NCBI GenBank assembly: GCA_937917505.1
Contig: CALDMQ010000272.1
Coordinates: 1 to 5,628, forward strand
Origin: an uncultured Erysipelotrichaceae bacterium
GTDB lineage: Bacteria; Bacillota_I; Bacilli_A; Erysipelotrichales; Coprobacillaceae
Reading direction: 5' to 3'
Length of the DNA: 5,628 nt
Shown: piece by piece, positions 5,446-5,628 of the stretch
Numbering within the stretch: the stretch's first letter is position 1
How the letters are laid out: each line of letters opens with the position of its first letter
The notes under the pieces: model-generated
The model's input: the letters and a program-made list of their open reading frames with translations, nothing else
Database searches by the model: none
Told to the model about the DNA's origin: nothing
Translations under genes and position numbers: made by a program

Positions 5446-5472
5446 AAATAAAAACTAGGATTTCTCCTAGTT
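5446..5472 (-). terminator. Intrinsic terminator of the tRNA-fMet/tRNA-Asp cluster
   Basis: On the minus strand AACTAGGA (5472-5465), loop GAAA, TCCTAGTT (5460-5453) forms an 8-bp stem, followed by a U-rich tail TTTTATTTT. It begins about 9 nt after the 3' end of tRNA-Asp. Confidence 0.8.
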
Positions 5473-5481
5473 AATGACTAT

Positions 5482-5558
5482 TGGCGGTCTGGACGGGACT
5501 CGAACCCGCGACCTCCGCCGTGACAGGGCGGCATTCTAACCAACTGAACTACCAGACC
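5482..5558 (-). tRNA. tRNA-Asp (anticodon GTC)
   Basis: Complete 77-nt cloverleaf with encoded CCA. Acceptor GGTCTGG/CCAGACC, discriminator G as expected for Asp, anticodon stem CCGCC/GGCGG with loop CTGTCAC and anticodon GTC (complement of 5522-5524), T loop TTCGAGT. It follows the initiator tRNA by 4 nt on the same strand, so both come from one precursor. Confidence 0.96.
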
Positions 5559-5562
5559 AATT

Positions 5563-5628
<66 letters not shown>

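Overview
The window is AT-rich DNA from a low-GC Gram-positive bacterium. Short intergenic gaps, strong Shine-Dalgarno (SD) sites, TATAAT-type promoters and U-tailed terminators all fit a Firmicute. The long form of the MnmA insertion (NNDILGNPT) and the tRNA set make me favour Erysipelotrichia, close to the Mollicutes, but this is inference from remembered family features and not from a search. The content is mostly housekeeping, and no mobile element or CRISPR array is visible.

Layout from left to right. At 1-322 (minus) is the N-terminal third of the tRNA thiouridylase MnmA, running off the left edge. At 380-412 is a terminator ending the next minus-strand unit. That unit has a ROK-family sugar kinase (421-1312) broken by an internal frame-changing deletion, so it is a probable pseudogene, behind its own promoter. 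Immediately upstream is an intact RluA-family rRNA pseudouridine synthase with an S4 domain (1369-2346). The 2347-2571 gap holds divergent promoters and a compact three-hairpin unit of about 99 nt with its own promoter and terminator. It is a candidate small RNA with two unpaired C5 tracts. A plus-strand ADP-ribose pyrophosphatase of the Nudix family follows (2572-3213). Its apparent C-terminus runs through its own terminator and 96 nt into the convergent gene, so the end is probably a frameshift product. Convergent to it is a two-gene minus-strand operon: a 505-residue membrane protein with a catalytically dead HAD-like domain (3626-5143), overlapping and probably translationally coupled to a PAP2 lipid phosphatase (3118-3639).

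The right end is tRNA territory: tRNA-Lys(CTT) on plus with promoter and terminator, then a long unexplained inverted repeat, then a minus-strand terminator ending a tRNA-fMet/tRNA-Asp cluster that continues off the right edge.

Translation-related functions dominate (tRNA thiolation, rRNA pseudouridylation, three tRNAs). The most interesting items are the sRNA candidate, the pseudo-HAD membrane protein coupled to PAP2, the Nudix gene whose terminator precedes its stop codon, and the broken ROK kinase.
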